A stretch of DNA of 64,000 nt. It comes from Eimeria necatrix. Taxonomy: Eukaryota; Apicomplexa; Conoidasida; Eucoccidiorida; Eimeriidae. Below are positions 49,730-61,114 of this stretch, piece by piece. The notes under the pieces were generated by a model. The model searched no databases, was not told the DNA's origin, and saw only the letters and a program-made list of their open reading frames with translations. The stretch is from assembly GCF_000499385.1 (NCBI RefSeq), contig NW_013651892.1:124001-188000 (forward strand), given 5' to 3'. Positions within the stretch are counted from its first letter, which is position 1. Every line of letters begins with the position of its first letter. The translations under genes and the position numbers were made by a program.

Positions 49730-50193
49730 CCTTAAGACGCTCTACGAGGAGCGTGGGTACAAAGTGTCGGTACAAGCATTAGTATGTGGGTCCCTTGGGT
49801 GTATTGCACAGGAAAACAAAAGAGTGCTTACACACGACCTCGGACTCAATGAACGCACAGCCTGGTTCGTCCAGGAAGAAATTGGCACTGACTGTATCCG
49901 CCAGAACCATCGTATTTGGGATTTTCACATGGCAGATAATGGCACACGGCGAGCAAGAGGAGGGGGCCGCTTTCGTGCCTCCACATGAGTTGCGTGGAAC
50001 GCTAATGAACTAATAGAACACCAAGACAGCACACACACCCACTCGGTAGCAACACCATGGGCTAATTTACAGACGCGTGAAGACGGTTGGCCCGACACCC
50101 GGGCGTGCCGTAGGGGTTGGAGCTCCCTCGCATCCCCCTTTTAAACCTTTGGGCTCGAGGTGGCAAAGTCCAACTCGACAACCCAGCAAGCAC
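49730..50193 (+). mobile_element. Second LINE 3' end, inverted copy (arm B)
   Basis: A plus-strand, 5'-truncated copy of the LINE 3' end begins abruptly at the 18S junction. Its frame (about 49740..49985) encodes the same tail as arm A (GSLGCIAQENKRVLTHDL), and its 3' untranslated part runs through GGAGCTCC into the first minisatellite unit. The 5' truncation with attached rRNA sequence fits aberrant target-primed reverse transcription or template switching. Confidence 0.85.
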
Positions 50194-50800
50194 ATTGACG
50201 GGTGTCGGGTCGTCACCCCAGCAAGCAGAGTGCTTGACGGATACCGGATCGTCATCCCAGCAAGCAGGGCTTGCCAGGTGTCAGAGGTATCGGACCGAAG
50301 CCCCAGAAAGCAGAGTGCTTGCTAGGTGTCGGAACGGCACCCCAGCAAGCAGAGTGCTTGCTGAGTGGGACCGACACCCCAGCAAGCAGGGCGCTTGCTG
50401 CGTCGGACCGACACCCCAGCAAGCAGAGTGCTTGCTGGGTCTCGGACCGGCACCCCAGCAAGCAGATTGCTTGCTGTGTCGGACCGACAACCCAGCAAGC
50501 AGAGTGCTTACTGGGTGTCGGATTGGCACCCAGCAAGCACAGTGCTTGCTGCGTCGGCTCGACACCCCAGCAAACACAAAGTGCTTGCTGTGTAGAGACG
50601 CTGGCCACAGCAAGCAGAGTGCTTGCTGCGTCGGCTCGACACCCCAACAAGCACAAAGTGCTTGCTGTGTAGAGACGCTGGCCCCAGCAAACAGAGTGCT
50701 TGCTGCGTCGGCTCGACACCCCAGCAAACACAAAGTGCTTGCTGTGTAGAGACGATTGGCCCCAGCAAGCACTCGGCTTGCGGGGTGGCCAATCCGACAA
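50182..50800 (+). repeat. Minisatellite of palindromic 36-41 bp units (about 16 copies)
   Basis: About sixteen units, each containing CCCAGCAAGCA-GAG-TGCTTGCTGGG or a variant, joined by a variable GTCGGACCGACAC-like linker that is itself partly palindromic. Toward the right, units alternate in pairs, giving a higher-order period of about 77 bp (units with GCGTCGGCTCGACA and with GTGTAGAGACGCTGG). The array starts where the LINE 3' untranslated region of arm B ends. Open frames through it on both strands are a by-product of the period. Confidence 0.92.
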
Positions 50801-50859
50801 CCAGATAGTGCTCGCCGGTTGTCTCAGCTGCATCCCAGCAAAAGTTCCTCAGGGACTTT

Positions 50860-51839
50860 TGTCTGATGGGATTCCCAGCTAGCAAAACGTTCCCTAGGAA
50901 GATTGCTTGCTGGCCCTCGTTGCAATCCATCCCCAGAACCCAGCTCTTAAAAATTTTTATGTCCTTTTTTGCTTTGCTCATGACTCGAAGGATTTGTCCT
51001 TGGTGCACTGGGGTCGCCAGTGCGTCCTTCAGTCCCAGGTATTTGCATGCCTCCCCGAGCTTCACAACTGGCAGGACCTCCACCACCTGATGAAGGTTGC
51101 TGATGCCCGCCCTGCTGCTAACAACAACCTTTAGGTCATCTGCGTACGCCATGTGAGAGACCTTTACACGGGGCTTTCCATTGGTCGTACGTAGTTCGAC
51201 GCCCTCGCAGGATAACAACTGCTGTAGTAGTGGCTCAAAGGCAAGATTGAAAAGGATGGGGCTGAGAGGGCAGCCTTGCTTGACTTTCCTCGTATTCTCT
51301 ATTCTGCCTGAGCAGCCCTCCTGCGTTGATATGCAGAAGCTCGCTCCTCGATAGAGATCAACCAACGATGATCTCCCGGACGTGCTTCGGGAGCCGTTGA
51401 GTCTTCAGGACAGTGTGTATGAGCTTGTGGGGGATAGATCCAAATGCGTTCTTCAAGTCGTAGTAGGTCATGTACAGCGGCTTCTTGCCCCTGCGAGTGG
51501 AGTTTAGAATACTTTGGGCAAGGACTAGATGCTCGTGGCATCCGTTTATTGTCATGAAACCCTTTTGCGACTTGGAGGCGGCCCCCGACCGTATTGCCCA
51601 GACGGTGATCCTAGTGGCCCACAGCGCTGCGTAAAGTTTTTATATGCAGTCCTGTAGATCGATGGGTCGCCAATCCTTAACGCTATTTGGGTCTCTTCCC
51701 TTCGGAAGCAACACCTCACACTTTCCTTCCACTTTGCTGGCACTCCAAGATGCCGGCAACAGGCGTTGTACATCGCAGTAAGCGCTGGGACAAAAACATC
51801 TTCAAACCGCTTGTACACGAAGAACCTTATCCCAATCAT
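50860..51839 (-). pseudogene. LINE reverse transcriptase fragment, frameshifted
   Basis: Three minus-strand frames (51552..51839, 51358..51555 and about 50860..51365) tile one reverse transcriptase domain. In order: an N-terminal segment FEDVFVPALTAMYNACC, motif A YYDLKNAFGSIPHKL, motif B KQGCPLSPILFNL, motif C AYADDLKVV with both catalytic aspartates, and KYLGL. At least two frameshifts separate the frames. The domain 5' of the reverse transcriptase is missing: the sequence reaches tRNA-Thr copy 2 about 50 bp further on. At its 3' side the frame runs into the minisatellite. Confidence 0.88.
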
Positions 51840-51888
51840 AGAGCACGGAGAACTCCACGAAGTGCATGAACTACAAGAAATCCCAGCA

Positions 51889-51961
51889 AGCCTCCTGCCG
51901 GAATCGAACCGGCGACCTTTCGCTTACTAAGCGAATGCTCTACCGACTAAGCTAAGAAGGC
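51889..51961 (-). tRNA. tRNA-Thr (anticodon AGT), copy 2, inverted
   Basis: This copy is identical over 72 nt to the tRNA-Thr at 47387..47459 but on the opposite strand, so cloverleaf and anticodon are the same. Outside the tRNA the immediate flanks differ. Downstream on the minus strand there is no run of four T within about 40 nt; the sequence instead reads CTTGCTGGGATTTCTTG, which contains the retroelement edge core. It may therefore be poorly terminated or a gene into whose 3' end the element inserted. Confidence 0.93.
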
Positions 51962-53123
51962 CTGACGGTCACCCCCAATCTTCATGTAGTCTACCCTAAG
52001 CTAAGCTTGTCAACTCAAAAGGAAGCGCTTGGGCACTGCGTGATTTAGTCTATCCTAGGCTTGTCAACTCAAAAGGAATCATGTGACCTCAAGGGTCTCC
52101 AGCCTAGACTTTACCTATACAAGGATATTATCAGGCCGTAATGCTAAGCATGCAACACAGCAGCAAATTGGAGTCGCCAGGTTATTCGCTGCCTTTGGCC
52201 TTGCGGCCGTCCCCAGCGCGACCAGTGGCCAGCACAAGAACAGTGTAGTTCTGGAGTAACACTGGGCCACTCAGCGTCTCAGGAGTTTTGATGCACTTCA
52301 TGAGAAAAGGTGGCGCAGCTTGAAATCGTCAAATGAAACTTGCCACGGCAAAGCGTTTCAGTGCAAGCCCCTAGAAATATTTCTCAGCATGCAAATAAGT
52401 ATTGCGGTTTCTCATGTTACATAGGACGTGTACCAACGTACTGATGCTACGCTGGAAGGTGAAAAGACATAAATCTCCTTATCAGTATTGAGATCCTACA
52501 CCCAGCGTTATACCGACACGAGAAATGTATACTACAGCCAAGCAAGGCGCGCCGCTCTAAGCCAAGACAGCAGAGGAAAGAAGGCACACGCAAGATAGCA
52601 CTTCCCCAGTCAATGTGGACCGCTACTACTTCTGCAGGTTTAGTACACTAGTGTGGCCTCGATGCCACCAAATACACTCTAAGAGCACAGAGTTCTGATG
52701 CGGCTTGGAAACCGGCCGCAAAAGAAAAGCGCAGCATGTAGCAGCGTCTGTTGCCTTCAGGAAAGTATCTCCAAGCCAGACCATGCATACATCCGTAAGT
52801 ACCCTAAATCGCCCTCACCACCACCACTAGTAACAGTAAGGCATCGCAGAGTTGATGCAAGCATGTCCCGCTGGCGAGCAGGGAGGCGCTCGTAGAACTT
52901 GATGCCCCCACGGCTCTAAATGTGTGCCCTAAGATAAAACATCGAGCTTGTTAACAGATTTTGAGGAATTCGTATGTCCTAGAGAGTGAATAGGTTGGGC
53001 ACTGCGAGCGTCCCTTCCTTGCACTCGCTTAAGAATTACATTGAATGACACAAATTTGTTACATAAATAATTGAGTTGTTTTTCGCACTCGTGGAAAGTT
53101 TGGGCCTTAAACCGTGACGTGTG
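51962..53123. other. Gene-free spacer with a short direct repeat
   Basis: The segment CTTGTCAACTCAAAAGGA occurs twice, at about 52005 and 52064, in a local duplication beside tRNA-Thr copy 2. Otherwise I see no gene or RNA feature. The right end should include the 3' untranslated region of the RAP gene. Confidence 0.5.
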
Positions 53124-56100
53124 TCACACGGCGAATTTTTGGCGGAGCAAACAAGCCTTCTGTTGCCGTCCTTTGGCTCCCTGCCATTCCTGAGAGTTGA
53201 TGAAGAGGATCTGTAAGCAGCAAGGGGAGACGCATCAGAAACATCAGCAGGCATTGCAGCATCCAGTGAAGCACGCCTGCATGAAGTAAGCCAAAATTTT
53301 GGAGATGCAAGCACTGATTCACGTTGTAATGCAGTTAACGAAGCAAAGGTTCCTGCGTAGTGTGCGCAGACGGGGCAATAGCACTAATGATTGCAGTGAT
53401 AGGAGATGAAAAACGTAGGAGAAAAGACAAAAAGTTTGCGCCGTCAAGCTTGCCGTTTCAATAAAATGTAAGAATACCTAGCATAAACGTGATATTTGCG
53501 CACAAGTTTCAACGACTATGGTACAGAAATAGCTGATATAAAGGCGACTAGCCAAAGCAAAAGCTACACAATGAATGCAGCCCTATACCACTTGTCTTCT
53601 CACCTTGGAAACACCAAGGGCTCTGAAAGCTCTTAGCAACAAATACTTGTATCCTGTGCTGTAATTTCTCATTGCATCTTCAGGGGTGGCGTTGAGCGAT
53701 AGCCCCTCAGTCTCGAGCAGGAGCACCAGCGGTACTCCCTGGACCCAAAGGCACACCTCAGACAGCGGCCACTGATGCCCAAACTCCGGCGCAGCTGATT
53801 GAATGGCACCTTCCCCTGCTACACTCCACTTAAGTGTAGCATCGCTTGCCGCAACTGCAGCATACGGAAAATACCAGAAGTGATAGCAGCAGCTGCAATT
53901 GCAGCATCGGCAGCGAACAGGACTCGATGAATCGAAGACGCGCTGGTGTGTAAGGCGAAGCATGATAATGACCAAGAAAACGCAGCCCACAAATATGAGA
54001 AAGTATCTGCTTATTTGTGCGAAATAAATATGTGTTTTCATATCATTAAAGAACCAGAGCCCTTAAGACAAAAACACAAGCAGACATAGCAAAAAGAAAA
54101 TAGAGGTGCACAGACTCAGAGAGAATGTCACACACATACGCACACAGGCGCAGAAACGGCACATAGCGATTGGAAAGCCACTACAAATACTGCCCTTTAT
54201 CCTTCACCTTTAACCTCTTCAAGAAACTCCCGAAGAGAACTTTGTCTGCTCCCTCTCCATCTAATAACAGCACCACAATAAGCTTTAAAGGTTTGTTGTT
54301 GCTGCTGCTCCAGCGTTGTTTCCAACTGCGGTGCCTCAAGCTGCAGCAGCCGGCAAACCTGCTGCAGCAGAATTGCAGGATCGCAGTGGTTACGGTATGT
54401 GATGCAATCAAGAGGAGTTAGAGTGAAGCTGTCTTCGCTCGTCGCTCGTCTTGCGGGCGCAGCAAGATCCCCTGGGGTCACGTCCGAACGTTTAGCAGCA
54501 GCGTATGAGCCACTTGTGCTGTTTTGCTGTACTGCCCTTATCACAGCAATGTCTCTTATGCACCACGGCGCAGGTCCACCAGCAGCAAACTCGGAGGGGG
54601 CTACTGCTGCCACCTGGACTAATTGTTGGTCTAGGGAGGGGACCCCCTCATCTGCAGCAACGCAACCATGGAATCTGAGCGGCATCTTCGCCAAGGCCAT
54701 GTTCAGAAGGTTGGAAAAGAAAGGCTTATGGTGCATCTCCGCCACGAGAAACGCCCAGCAAAGATGTGACAAGAACAGCGGCTCCAGATGTCTGCAAGAG
54801 AATGGCACAGAGGCACGGACCCAGGCGACATTCAGCTTAGCTAACCCTAGCGACGATGCACGAGCACAGGGTGAGTCATGCGGAACTCACACAAAACTAC
54901 GCAATAAGGGAAGGCTCACGTTGCCCAACAAGGTAAGCATTCAAGCACGTCTCACACAGCACCAGCGACAGCAACAGAAGCCGCATGCATAAGCAACCGC
55001 ACCTGTCCGAAGCAAGCAGTCCCGACGCCGGTTTCCTTCTGTTGTATCGGCTCTCCACGAATCGGAATGCACGAGAGAACAACACTGGGTGTATATACAC
55101 CGCAACAGACAAAGGGAAAACGCAAGTCATAGCGTCTCTCAGACTTCGGAATAAATTTGGCTCTCCCTCCACGCTGCTGCACCACAGCTTCGGCAAATGA
55201 GAAGCAAACAACAGAAATATCGGTTCAATGAACTTTCCTGCCCATGTGAGTGCGGCGACTAGCGCTCCTGCAGACGCTGGCAAAACTTCTGGTGAAGAGC
55301 TTAACACTGTTGATATCACGTTTGCTGCCATTGGTGTCGCAGCTCTACGCGTTAATGCGAGCTTTATGGGTGCACAGTGTGGTATTGGGCCATTTTGATT
55401 CCCTAGCATTACTAGACCGCAACCATTTTACATTACACACACATGAACATGAATCCTGCCTAAGGGGGCACCTGGACTATTGGCATGGGCAGAAAGGAAA
55501 GGCGCGTAAGGGCCTGTATGAACTTAAGTCTCTGGAGGACGCTCAGAGAATCGATGAGACTAGACCTGCTGTAACTTGCGACATTTCTGCAGCTGTCGCT
55601 GCTTATGTTGCCTCCGCTGCAGCTGCTTCTGCTGGAGTTAGCATTATTTTGGGTCCTGCAGATACTGTCGGAGATGTGCTGCAACAGCAGGTGAGGATAG
55701 TGGCCCTCGACTCTGGAAAAGGCATCGAGACAAATAAGCCACAGGGTGAAATTGACGCTGTATTCAATCTCTGCAACAGCAGGCACACACGTTAAGCAGC
55801 GGCTACAACTGGTTATGTCCTCACAGCGAAGGCCTCAGTTTGAGCTGCAATATATTCTTGCAAAGCACCCCTTCTTCTTGCACTAAGCCGGTATCTATCT
55901 TGCTTCCTTGCTTTGAATTCGTGTGCTAGCCTTCTAGCAGCTTACTCCGTATCTTTGTCTCGGCTTCTGCCTTATTTTGCTTTTCTGTGTCCCGGGCTCC
56001 CTACGTGTCTACAAAAACTGCTCTCTACAATCTGGGTATTTATCTGCTTGCGCGCGGTCCTTCGTATCTGTCTAATTTTGTCGTTGTCTGTCTCCGTTCG

Positions 56101-59100
56101 TCTCTATGCTTGTCGTTTTTCGTCCCGTGGATGTCTGTGCCGATCTTGTCTGCCTCTGCTGCTACTCACGCATCCCCGGCTGTTGCACCGTGTTTACGCC
56201 ACCACTGTTTGTTCTAACGTCCTAAGGCGGCCCTGTCCAATTACTACTGTTTTTCTGCTTATACTGTTGATAAAGTCCCCATCCCTGATGCTCTCAACGC
56301 CTAGCGTGGAATTGGGCCCACCTGTATACCGTGCAGATAGCACAGACTCTATGCGAGGAACAAGAGAGCTTTGCAGCCCGTGAGAGGCCAAGCAATCAAC
56401 CACATCAACTAAGTCGTGCAGAGGGTGCACAAGCGACAGAGGGTCCCCAGCTAGGCTTGCGCTCTCCCCCAGTTTTGCCGCTGCGGTGGCCGCTGAGCTT
56501 GCTGAAGTAGCTGCTGCAGTTTGCGTGACTGCGCACGATATATCCACTGGAGCTGTGGCCTCAAGGGTGCTCACGAGGGATCGTGTGAGAGATCCGTATT
56601 CCTCTGGAGTATCTGTGGACCTCCTCTCTACAAAAGTAGCAACGCTGCAGGTATAAGCGATGGCACGGACAGATAGCTACCCACGTCCGCAGTAGTTGCA
56701 AGAGCCGCAGCATTAGCAAAGAGGGCAGAAAAAAAGACACTGGAAGCAGAAAGTGGAGGGAAAAGCCAACAGCAACGGAGGAACGCAGCAACGTCGACGG
56801 CACGAGAAACGTCAGCAGCATAACGACCACGGCAGCAGCACGAGAGCCACCTATGAAATCGACACCAAGACCGGCAAGGGCATCATCAGCAGCAACAGCA
56901 GTTCCTAGTCCGTGTATTGTGCCTCGGCTTTCATTTGTACCAGCAGAGCTGCTGAGGATCTAAAGTAGGAATAATACGCGTCAAGAGCCGCGCGGCGCCT
57001 CTGGAAAGAAGGCATAGTTGAGGGTCACTCAAGGAAGGATTGAGGTGCTTCGTCAGCCGCAGCATCAGCCGTAGCTGGTAGTAATCCATTTGCTTCAACT
57101 GCACAAATGAACGAGAAATCCTTGACTCTTGATCACGCTTAATGGGAGGGAGCATATGCTGCAAGTATGGCCCGGTGTACCGGCACAGCTCAGAACTCTA
57201 GGGAGTCCTCGAGAAACATGCAGAGGCGGCAGCGGCATGAGACAGTGACTCACCAAATTAAGCAGGCGAGGAGCTGCTCGCAGGTAAAATTCCCTCCACT
57301 CTGTGCAGAATCGGTAAAGACCGGCGCAGGCCAGTAGCAAAGAAGGAGCAGACATAGAGTTCACGGCTTCGAGCGCCCTTTGAAAGCTCATATCTGCAGT
57401 GCCATCACACCCCAAAGGCTTAGGCCCTCACACACCCGACAGAGAAGCAGCTCAGCGGCAACTGCAGTGACGAAAAAACGTCCTGGGCAAGTTCAACAGC
57501 CACAACGAAAGAGATAGTAGCAAAGTACCTATCCAGCGTCTGCAGCGTAGGCCCATGCGTCCGCACTCAAAGAGATACAGCGCAAGAGAGTCAGCGTCAG
57601 CAGCAGCAATGTGGTCTGTAGACACCACCTGCAGCAGCTTTTCGCTAAACAGCTGACAGCGACCCAGCGCATGAAGACACCGTATGGTCGCCTCTGCTGC
57701 CACTCCCGCCTCTGCAATTCCTGCTATTCTTGGTGCTTGTGATGCAGGTGACGGTGCCTTTATTATGGCAGCAGCCGTTGCTTCTGCAGAGGCTGCCAGA
57801 GATGCCTCTGCTGCACACTGCTGCACCAGTCCATCTTTCTTTTGTTGCTCCTGCGGGTTTAGCTGGCCCTGGCGGCGTTCACGCGAGAGCCGAACGCGCT
57901 CTAAAACGCTGCAGCACATAAGTACAGAAAACGAAGTAGATGCTCAACGCTACCCAGGCATGTACATGGTGCAACAATGCAAGCGCCGAAAAAGTAACTA
58001 CGACCGCAGCAGCAAGTGGAGCCAGCAACCTTACTGCTACTCCTCAATATCTGAAACGACGAATGACAAAAAACTGCGTGCCGCTCAATCAAACTTATTG
58101 AAAAACGCATAGCAGCAGCAGACGCAAAGACAACGGCAGCCGCAGAAAACATACAGAAGCAACGTGGGCACAATGTCTCGCACTGAGTGCTTCATCTGCA
58201 TTTCTGCGAGTAGTGCTACCGCCTCTGCTGCGCTGCAGAGAAGCCCCAGCACCGCTGCATCCACATCCTGCTGCGATAAACAGTGCACAGCGTCTGGCGT
58301 TCCTGTTAAAGCAGAAGAGTCTTCCTTGAGGTCCCCAGTTAGCGACCCCCTTGCTTGCTGCAAGGCCTCCGCAGCGTGGCGCAAGCGCCGCAAATCCTTG
58401 GCAACCTGTAGCTGCCAAAAAGCAGCAACTTCTGCAGCTGCAGCTTCAGTGCTGCTGCTACTGGTGAAAAGGGACGCTGCCCCTCCTGCTTCTTCTACAT
58501 AAGGCACAGGCGCTGTTGCTGCTTCCTGGGCTCCTTCGGGAGTGGGTGGCCGACTTAATCCTCGTGTTGCCTTTGCTGCGTGCACTGCCTGAAGCAATAG
58601 TATGTAAAACGGAGACCCCAGGTACTTCCACGCCCGCTGCTGCTGCTGAAGCTGCACCGGGGCAGTGCGGGCAGCAGCCGCAGCATCATTAACCGTGCCT
58701 GCTGCTGCTGCTACTGCTGCTGGCGTTGCGGGTGTAGCTGGCTTAAGTAGCCTGCCGTATGCTGGGTCTGTGACGTCGTAGTTGTAAGTAAAGGGCTGAA
58801 GTGTCGCCTCTGCTCGTTCTACCGCCGCAGAAAAAGAAGAAAGGGCCCCTCGTAGTGCAGTAACCCCCCGGAACTGCTGCGTGCCCCCTTCCGTTGCTCC
58901 TACTAGCTGCGCGAGAAAAGTTGAGGCATTCAGGACAGCAGTAGCGACCCCGGAAGGGCCCTCTTCCCCCCCTTCTAGTCTTGCAGATGTAGGATAGGTC
59001 GCTTCAGCTGATGAGTGAGCTGAAGCAGCATCAGCAGTAGCAGCGGTAGCGCATCTTCTGATCTTTGGGAAAACCCCGATCTCAAAGGTACCTGGAGGTC

Positions 59101-59278
59101 TTGGGGCTTTTTGGACTCCCCTTTGAGCTGAAAATGAGAGGGCATTAAAATGGAATCCCCCTGAATACTTGTGGCTCTTCCATTGGCGAGAAAGGCTCAT
59201 ATGAGGCCCGACAAGGAATCGGGACCCTTTCGGAAGTAGCCGGGGGTCCCCTAGGGGACCCCGAGGTATAGGTGGCAT
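53124..59278 (-). CDS. RAP-domain protein, probable organelle RNA-binding factor
   Basis: RAP proteins, much expanded in Apicomplexa, bind RNA in mitochondria or the apicoplast; several act on fragmented mitochondrial rRNA. Exons placed in phase: complement 58155..59278, 57529..57908, 57254..57393, 56941..57158, 56644 down to about 56320, an exon ending at 55003, then 54208..54791, 53604..53854 and 53124..53210. The link between about 56320 and 55400 is unresolved. The last two exons form the RAP domain: GVPLVLLLETEGLSL, YKYLLLRAFRALGVSK and, across the last intron, ILFINSQEWQGAKGRQQ. Upstream helical stretches such as SHLCWAFLVAEMHHKPFF and AALTWAGKFIEPIFLLF resemble FASTK/heptatricopeptide-like repeats. 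The 375-residue first exon is Ala-rich and may include a targeting peptide. Start ATG 59278 is the first ATG of the long frame. Confidence 0.83.
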
Positions 59279-61114
59279 TCAAATTGCACTAAGTATGCAA
59301 CAAATAGGCAGTTGAAAGGGCTACATAATAACAGTGGCAGCGAATCGAACAGAGGGATCGCAGGGGGCCCCACAGATTGTGTGAGGTCCCTCTTGGGGGC
59401 CCCCAGTGTTTTGTGCTGTTTGCGTGGAGCTTTGTGATGTACGCGCTGCTCAGAAACGCCACAGAAAGACCCATGTCCTAATCACGGGCTAGAAAATAGA
59501 TACCAAAAGTAGCAAGACATGGGAAGAGGGGCTCCACTTGGCTCCAGATCCCCTGGTGCTATGCTCTAGGTGACCCAGTCATGGCATTTGGGTCCCTTGC
59601 CCACTTTTTTCTTCCTTCTTTTTCCTCATGCCCCCAAATTTTATTCTAACTGTTTTGATTACGTAGTGTTCCCAACATGGAGAGCGAAGGGCCCATTGAA
59701 GACACAGCTTTCTTGTTTCAGGGACTCTCGCTGCTGCTCGTGGTATTGGGGCTGTTGCCAACAGTGAAGCTCCCATAACTGTAACAGCCGCAACTTAATC
59801 AGTACAAAAGCTAGGAGCCAGCCTTAGGTCGGGTTTGAGCCCACTAACGCTGCGTAGGCACGGCAGCCCGACACCAACAGCAGCAACGAGACGAGCCTGG
59901 AAGAGGTGTCCTCGGGGGCCAAGGGTAGGCTGTTGGTCGGGGAGGATATAAGCACATGTTGAAAAAAAATGTGCGAACGAGTCATCACAATTTCGAGTCA
60001 CAGCAGGTAGCTGGAGCTCGCCACACTGGCTGCCTGCATTTCCCAAGAGTGTTGTTCAGTGTTGCTCTTGCGTGCTACGATGACGATGAAAGATATGACT
60101 CGGATTCGTACAGTAAGGCTTTACGTTGCCTTCGGCGTCGCTTGATAAAGCACGGGTAGGATTAATTCGAGTTTTTGGAGGGAAAATGCACCGGCCGTAC
60201 TTAGAGCCCAACGGTGTCCCACAATGGGGAAACAGAAAGAGGGCTGGCAGCTTGATATGAACCAAGAACTCCTTGGATACTAATCAAGTAACTCATCCCA
60301 GAAGCAGAAATTGAGGCAGTCGCCTGGTCTGCCATTTGCTGCAGTGGCTTTGTCTTGCCAGAACGTGACCTCGCTGGAGAGGAGCTGCACACACTATGTA
60401 AGCTGTTAACACGAAAATATCAAAGAAAGGGGCGTAGGAAGACGGACGCAGCGCCCAGTGCCCCATAAATGCAAATATACTATACTTCGAGCGGCTGCAG
60501 TGGCAAGCCACAATGCCACAGTGCGGGCTGTGTGCTGCTGAATGTACTTGTCCGTATGCTCGAGTGTATTGCAAGGAAAAACATAATAACTAGTTGCATG
60601 AGCACAACCAGTGTTTGTGGACAAGGTGCCCCTTGCATTGTGGCCCTCCGAAACTGGCCGGAGCTCTTGCACGTGCGCTGTGTGACTGCCGCAGCTCCCG
60701 TGACTGCGTGCGGAAGTAAATTACTGTGCGGACTCAACTTACAAAAAAAATCACCAAATATGCAAAAAGCACAGCAACAACGAATCCGCTGAACCCGAAT
60801 AGGTGTATGCAAAAGATAAAGATTCAGAGCCGCTGCTGCTGCCACTTTCGAAACTAATCCTATTGTTTTTGTTCCTGCTACTGAAAATTCCCGCATTTCG
60901 GCAAACTTAACAAAGCAAAGAGAAGCAAAACATGCTTCTCTCTTACTGCTTTTCCATAACGAAAACTCATTGGATCGCTTCAGCAGAAACTGCTGCGCGG
61001 AGACATACGAAGAATCAGAGCCAAGAGACGCAAGTAACAGCAAAAGCCCGCAGATAGAAACAGAACCGAAGGAAAACAAAATAGACACAGAATAGACATT
61101 TGCGGCGTATCCAA
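59279..61114. other. Gene-poor spacer
   Basis: GGGGCCCC-rich short segments near 59220..59420 suggest local repeats at the 5' end of the RAP gene. A minus-strand frame (60480..61088) without domains probably belongs to the 3' untranslated region of the gene at 61115. No supported gene or RNA feature. Confidence 0.5.

Larger units (their letters stand above)
47877..51845 (-). mobile_element. Degenerate non-LTR retrotransposon block (RLE-class LINE)
   Basis: A composite retroelement lies between inverted tRNA-Thr genes. On the minus strand it reads reverse transcriptase (about 50860..51839), then, after an interruption, the downstream linker, zinc knuckle and endonuclease region (about 47877..49540). 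The interruption holds a minisatellite, an inverted copy of the element's own 3' end, and an 18S rRNA fragment. The domain order RT, linker (LELFDRHIRAVLKTVFKL), CX2CX8HX4C, then RPD...D endonuclease is that of restriction-like-endonuclease LINEs such as R2, CRE and NeSL. Reading frames are broken at several places, so this copy is not expected to move. The left edge begins TGCTTGCTGGG and the right edge ends CCCAGCAAG, the same core inverted. Confidence 0.8.

Noticed and set aside
50182..50800. Resembles a CRISPR array (regular palindromic repeats)
   Set aside because: The stretches between palindromes are themselves repeated and not unique spacers, unit length varies, there are no cas genes, and the context is a spliced eukaryotic genome with a LINE end.
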